A DNA stretch of 64,000 nt. Origin: Ilyonectria destructans (taxonomy: Eukaryota > Ascomycota > Sordariomycetes > Hypocreales > Nectriaceae). Positions 59,338 through 64,000 of the stretch are shown piece by piece. The notes below the pieces were generated by a model. It saw only the letters and a list, made by a program, of their open reading frames with translations, had not been told where the DNA came from and did no database searches. Location of the stretch: the NCBI GenBank assembly GCA_020740775.1, contig JAHEWK010000009.1:1-64000 (forward strand), read 5' to 3'. Numbering within the stretch: position 1 is the stretch's first letter; the number at the start of each line of letters is the position of its first letter. Both the position numbers and the translations under genes were made by a program.

Positions 59338-60207
59338 GGTGGATTACTTCTGCGTGTGTATGTTCCATTGCGGAGCTGGAGACTGCGATAACCAGAGTAA
59401 AAGTATGACGACGAGACCTTGAGATGCGAATGTGGGACTCGGTAGACAACACCAACCAACTTGTTGGTCCGACTACTGGGCACTATCAAACATTCAGGCA
59501 CAGGCCCCACTTGAACCTTTCCTGATCTTGGTAAGATCCTAGAAAGACGTACGGTCATGGCGCATTGCTAGGGTGTTCCGGTTGGATTTTGTGGGTTCCC
59601 GGTGTTAGCTCCCCAGCCGTTCTAACCGAAATCAGTTCATGTGGGGGAAGCTTATTTTCGTAAGACCTTCCTTTTGTTGAACGGAAAAAGCCGCAAGAAC
59701 CCACTCGGTGGCTGGCGCTACTGTACAGTAGAGGCGGCTGAAGGGTAGCATCTAGAAGTTGGGCCTTTTCGGCAACTTCCCGCCTTGCGCCCCTTAAAAC
59801 AAGGCCAGCGGCTATTCTAAGGATAAAAGTTGAATGTCAATCTAGGCAGGGTCTCTGCAGGAGTTGCTGCCGCAATTACCGATGCTACATGCCGAGTTCC
59901 GGATGTCAGAGATTGTTAATTACACAGCGCGCCCAATTCGACCATATCCTTGTCTTGCTCTGCTAGGCGGCCCATTCACCTGGTCAGTAATGAGGGACCA
60001 ACTGCAATTACAATGCCTTCGTGCAGTCCATGTTTTGGCCCAGGATCCTCTAGTCTCCTCTTGGCCATAGCCATGGGTACAGCGTAGCGTGTATATACTC
60101 CGCCACAGCTTCACGCTCTTCACGCTCTACACCCGAGACGAAGGTGTCGAAAACGTGGATCTCTATTGATCCCTTCTCCAATTGTCTCTTCTTGGTCCGT
60201 TGCCACC
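59338..60207. promoter_or_regulatory. Divergent intergenic region between membrane-protein and tyrosinase genes
   Basis: The two genes face away from each other across 870 bp. TATATA at 60,092-60,097 lies about 115 bp before the tyrosinase start and is the likely core element. The start itself has a good context (CCACCATG). No other site stands out. Confidence 0.45.
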
Positions 60208-61576
60208 ATGCGTGCGGGATATCTCACCATCCTAGCCTTCAAAGCCGCTTCTGCGGTTAAGAGCTCGCCAGCTCCTGTTCCTCACGAGACTACTGAGGCT
60301 GCCGCAGTAGAGGCCACTGCGGGAGTTTTTCAGCTTGCTGACTTAGCCGCTGGTGCTTTCGATCAAGCCCAGGCGATTGCTGAGAGCGACCCTCATAAGC
60401 GTAGTAGCACATGCAGCTGGAGCGATATCCGCATCCGAAGAGAATGGTAAGTTCACCTCGGTCGCCAAGAACGATACTTCTACTCGTACTATGAGGACCT
60501 CGGGCGCTCATTATACTTTCTTTTAGGGGCACCTTATCCACGACTGAGAAGAAGGCCTACATCTCTGCCGTCAAGTGCCTTCAGTCCAAGCCCGCCCTAA
60601 CCCCCGCCTCGGTTGCCCTTGGTGCGAAGACTCGCTTCGATGACTGGGTGGCTACGCATATCAACCAGACCATGACCATCCACTACACTGGCAACTTCCT
60701 CATGTGGCATAGGTATTTCACCTGGATGTACGAGGAGGCCTTGAGGAATGAGTGCGGCTATATCGGTACCCAGCCTGTAAGAGCATCCCTCGTCCTGTAT
60801 CTTCAATCCGTTGTCCTAATAAGTGCCGTCAGTACTGGGACTGGGCCAAGACTGCTGTCACTGGTCTGCATAGCTCTCCTATTTTCGATGGCAGTGATAC
60901 TTCCATGTCCGGAGATGGCGCATATATTCCCGACCAGGAGGAAATCATCCTCGGTGGTAGTTCCGGCCTTCCCCCAATCTACCTCCCTGCTGGCACTGGC
61001 GGTGGTTGCGTTACGTCCGGTCCCTTCAAGGATATGGTCGTCAACCTCGGGCCTGCTGCACTGGCCCTGCCCGGCGGTGATGTCGAAACTAACCCCAATG
61101 GCCCTCTTGCTTACAACCCTCGCTGCCTCAAGCGTGACCTGACGGACATCATCAACCAGCGATATGCCAACGCCACTGCCGTCCTCTCCAACATCCTCAA
61201 CCCTACGAACGTCTACGACTTCCAGATGCAGATGCAGGGCATCCCCGGCAGTGGTAACATCGGCATCCACGGCGGCGGCCACTATACTCTCGGAGGCGAC
61301 CCTGGCCGTGATGTCTTTACCTCCCCCGGCGACCCGGTCTTCTACCTCCACCACGCTATGATTGACCGTATATGGTGGATCTGGCAGATGCTCAGCCCAG
61401 CCCAGCGCCAGTTCGGCAGCATCGCTCTCATGGGCACCAACACCTTCCTGAACACTCCTCCCAGCGCTAATACAACCTTCGATGACTACGTCGACCTTGG
61501 CTGGACTGGCCCTCGGAGACAGATCAAGGATTTAATGAGCACTCTCTCCGGCCCTTTCTGCTACGTTTACTTGTAA
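60208..61576 (+). CDS. Secreted tyrosinase (type-3 copper phenol oxidase)
   Basis: It oxidises phenols or catechols to quinones using a binuclear copper centre. Model: exons 60,208-60,446, 60,527-60,776 and 60,824-61,576; introns 80 and 47 nt, the second with branch site CCTAAT and acceptor AAG; 413 residues. A signal peptide is visible at residues 1-16 (MRAGYLTILAFKAASA). Copper A ligands are His124, His132 and His141 (in GNFLMWHRYF, spacing H-x7-H-x8-H). Copper B ligands are His312, His316 and His339 (in GIHGGGH and DPVFYLHHAMIDRIWW, spacing H-x3-H-x22-H). QYWDWAK follows intron 2, as usual. The protein ends soon after the core (DLMSTLSGPFCYVYL), so it lacks the long C-terminal shielding domain of mushroom-type tyrosinases. 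Extracellular action is inferred. A role in pigment or secondary-metabolite chemistry is possible, but no other pathway gene is adjacent. Confidence 0.93.
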
Positions 61577-62159
61577 GCGTCAGTGAAGGGTTGCCACGGG
61601 CTCTGTATTTAGCTTCTACTTATGTTTAACGCCTAGTGTAGTCATCAACAGCCATCAAAGCCGCTTAATGGCGATATGGAAATGCAGCCCTCCACCCAAC
61701 CCCATACTTGGCGCGCGAAATTGATTGCTCGCGAAATTCCTTGTCAACTATGTCCCCTCTCATTCTTTATCAAGCCAGTCAGGCAAAAGTGAGGTACCCT
61801 TCACTACAAGCACTGTAGGAACTGTCACACTTTTAGCCACTACGGAAAAATGGAATGATCACTCCGCTATTTCGAGTGCCTATTACAGTGCATATTCTGT
61901 GCGACAGAAACTTATGACATTGACACTCTTCAGGGGGTGCAAGGACCAGGCGAGAATCCCATGGAAGTGCCCGTGACAGGGCTCTGTTCAAGAAATTGTG
62001 GTCTATATTTATTCTAATGCTGGCATACCCGGTCGCGCGTTCATACTGACCCATCAAATAGCATAAGAAACAACCAACCTTATCTTATGATTTAAGCTTC
62101 GAGTGCTGTCTAAGCCTGGGCGTCTGAAGCTGTCCAACAATGTCGGGCAATTTAGCACT
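61577..62159. other. Intergenic, no recognisable gene
   Basis: It contains the 3' flank of the tyrosinase gene and short overlapping frames on both strands without family resemblance. Confidence 0.45.
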
Positions 62160-62583
62160 TCACTCGGAGAGCTTTGTCTTGTTAGATAACGCAACTTTAG
62201 CCTTGCGACGGCGAACCAGGTCAGGAAGGACCTTGCCATCACCATGAACCTACCTAGGAAGATCTTCGGAAATGACCGCCTTGGGGTTCTCCCTATTGTT
62301 GAGACTCCGGATGAGGCTCGATGACTGAGCGGCACCGCAGCCGACATTAAAGGACCAGCTTACCAAGGCGCCGTACTGGTTTAGGTTGATTGTCATCTTG
62401 TTATTAGCCATGATGCGTTCTAGAAACGCTACTATGGAGAGAGGATGGATAGCATGCTGGATCAATCCTTCAGGAGCATCGAGAGCCACGCACAGCCATA
62501 TCCCGCGCGAGAGGTTTCTTGCTGATGGCCTGAGATAGCGGGATAGGGTATTTGACCATCTCAGAACACCTAAGCTGTGCCAT
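62160..62583 (-). pseudogene. GH24 phage-type lysozyme, frameshifted fragment
   Basis: On the minus strand one frame (62,583 down to about 62,500) reads CSEMVKYPIPLSQAISKKPL and LARDMA. A second frame (62,489-62,253) reads MTINLNQYGALVSWSFNVGC then GAAQSSSLIRSLNNRENPKA and EDLPR. A TAG at 62,252-62,250 stands where the family has Trp, and the same frame continues KVLPDLVRRRKAKVALSN to a TGA at 62,160. These are the second half of GH24 (T4-lysozyme-like) muramidases, which cut peptidoglycan; QYxALVSWxFNVGCGA and LxxRRxAE are the landmarks. The N-terminal catalytic Glu region is missing. With a frameshift and a stop it is inactive. Confidence 0.7.
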
Positions 62584-64000
62584 GGTCTGAAGAGTCACTC
62601 ACAGATATGAGGGCTCAAAATACCGTAGGAGTTAAAATGCTGCGTATTTAATATTTACTTGTGCGCATGCGTTCCTTTATATCAACTGAGGGAAGCTCGC
62701 TGTGGCGGTTTCCGACCCCCTGCAGGCGCCATAGCCGCAAATGAATGAAAGTTTTTGGGATGTAGGAGGTGACTTACATTAATACTAGACAAAATTTTTC
62801 TCATGCATGGCAAGTAGTGTGTCCTTCAGAGCCTTCTCTTTGACACGGATCAGGAGTTATACCGTTCTGTGGGTCTAAATGGATAAGGATCGGTTTACAA
62901 CCAGTGGGAGCCTGACTAATGTAATAATGACAATAATGATGCCAATGCTGAACAGATACCTAGCTAAGTTTTCCTAGAGCGTGTTAATAGCCTATCGTCT
63001 ATAGGATATAGATCTAACATACTGTCGGCCAGCAGGTTGAGAATGTGTTGTTGGATTGCGCAGGGATGTTGAGTGCGCTTGATGAAAAGTAGTTCTTATT
63101 GTGATTGTAATTATTCTTGGTTAAGTTATGATGATCGCAGTGAGAGGTCCCCTCAGGCTTAAGAAATCATCGCTTTCTTTCACTCACTACACTTTAAAGT
63201 TCTTTTTTGTCGAATGCTTTTCGCATTATGGGATTTGCCAGCAACCTCATCTAAACTTGAACCGATATGCCGTGGGTTGCTAGAGATCTCAGTTACCAGC
63301 AACCCAGCGAGAAATCATCAGATCAGTAGACACCAAAACCTTGGCCTGCATCTCCGTAATCCTCTGCCTCGGAATCGACGTCACATGGCTGCAAGTGGCA
63401 ACGGATTCATTTTGGCGGCCGTCTGCAAATGGTCTTTCGATTGCATTCAAAATGGGCTGGCGGTGTTTAAAAACACTCGACGACCCCGAACTGGGCACAG
63501 AAATATTAAGAAGTAATTCCCGAGGGTTCCCTACTTCGCATGCGCTGGATATACACCATTCGGTCTTGGATACGCTGTTCTTCGCGTCTTTGCGTTGCAT
63601 CCAATGCCTGGTGCCAGTTGTGGACCTTTGCTTGTCTGTGGACCTCGCAGTCTTCGTTTTGGCAGTTGTGAAACTGCATCGGGTTACTGAGACATTCTTC
63701 TTGTACATTTGGTACTAAAATTACGTATCCATGGTTGCGACCTTTGCTTTGCGGCGACCAGTGCCGAAGCTCATTTGCGAGATAGGGAATTCTGTGAGAA
63801 CTATTGGGGTGCCTTATTGGGAAGGCATTATGCTTCGCCTTATCGACCAAATGTGTTGGACAAGAATGGCAAATGCAAGATGCCCATGAGACCTCGTGGT
63901 GTCGCTTATGGGACTTGCGAATTCGTACGTCGTCCCCGACTTCCCCATCCTCACTGGTCATGTTGGCCAAGGCGTCTTCTGTTGGGACTGCCAAAATGAC
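62584..64000. other. Window end: no recognisable gene
   Basis: About 62.6-63.2 kb is mildly AT-rich. From 63.2 kb long frames overlap on both strands (plus 63,341-63,718 and 63,709-63,999; minus 63,506-63,994). The minus frame has CICHSCPTHLVDKAKHNAFP and HNCQNEDCEVHRQ, a Cys/His-rich make-up that might bind zinc, but I do not recognise it and cannot decide the coding strand. Confidence 0.35.

Noticed and set aside
60803..61354. 183-codon minus-strand frame
   Set aside because: Antisense shadow of the tyrosinase exon 3.

Overview
The window looks like a chromosome segment of a filamentous ascomycete (Pezizomycotina) that has, or had, repeat-induced point mutation (RIP). Introns in the intact genes are 47-82 nt with GT..AG ends and CTAAT/CTAAC-type branch sites. 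The gene families (CYP52-like P450, Pth11/rhodopsin-like membrane protein, tyrosinase, effector-like secreted proteins) are those of such fungi. Two compartments alternate: very AT-rich blocks (about 1-10.9 kb and 15.1-40.6 kb) in which almost every old reading frame is full of TAA/TAG and surviving C is mostly followed by T or C, and GC-balanced blocks (about 11-15 kb and 40.7-64 kb). No telomeric repeat array is present.

AT block 1 (1-11.3 kb) holds two head-to-head copies of a hAT transposon, left on the minus strand and right on the plus strand, around a fold-back centre. The right copy is split by a complete Ty3/gypsy chromovirus (3605-9097) with 257-bp LTRs and a target-site duplication that has itself mutated by transitions. 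At 11-15 kb lie remnants: a two-helix-turn-helix transposon fragment and the 3' end of a Tad-like LINE.

AT block 2 (15.1-40.6 kb) starts with tandem repeats and a CTGA-microsatellite satellite. It then carries a dead LINE with zinc finger, reverse transcriptase and restriction-like endonuclease (16.5-20.3 kb), and two dead RecQ-type helicase genes on the minus strand (22.5-25.7 and 28.9-33.9 kb) that resemble fungal telomere-linked helicases. Minisatellites and a second copy of the satellite lie between them. A small inverted-repeat element, a solo LTR and a long unrecognised AT desert follow.

The GC block from 40.7 kb carries the intact genes: a cytochrome P450 (41.1-42.8 kb), a small cysteine-rich secreted protein (47.4-48.1 kb, minus), a Celp0028-effector-like secreted protein (49.2-50.2 kb, plus), a seven-helix membrane protein (58.0-59.3 kb, minus) and a secreted tyrosinase (60.2-61.6 kb, plus). 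Pseudogenes of an ankyrin protein, a cysteine-rich module and a GH24 lysozyme lie among them. The two secreted-protein genes diverge from a 1.1-kb interval that has a TATA box at each end and a duplicated 148-bp module between. There is no evidence of a shared biosynthetic pathway; the block reads as accessory DNA with secreted and membrane proteins next to a transposon graveyard, as in fungal subtelomeres.

I assembled gene models by hand from splice signals and frame continuity. Family names rest on recognised motifs, not on database searches.
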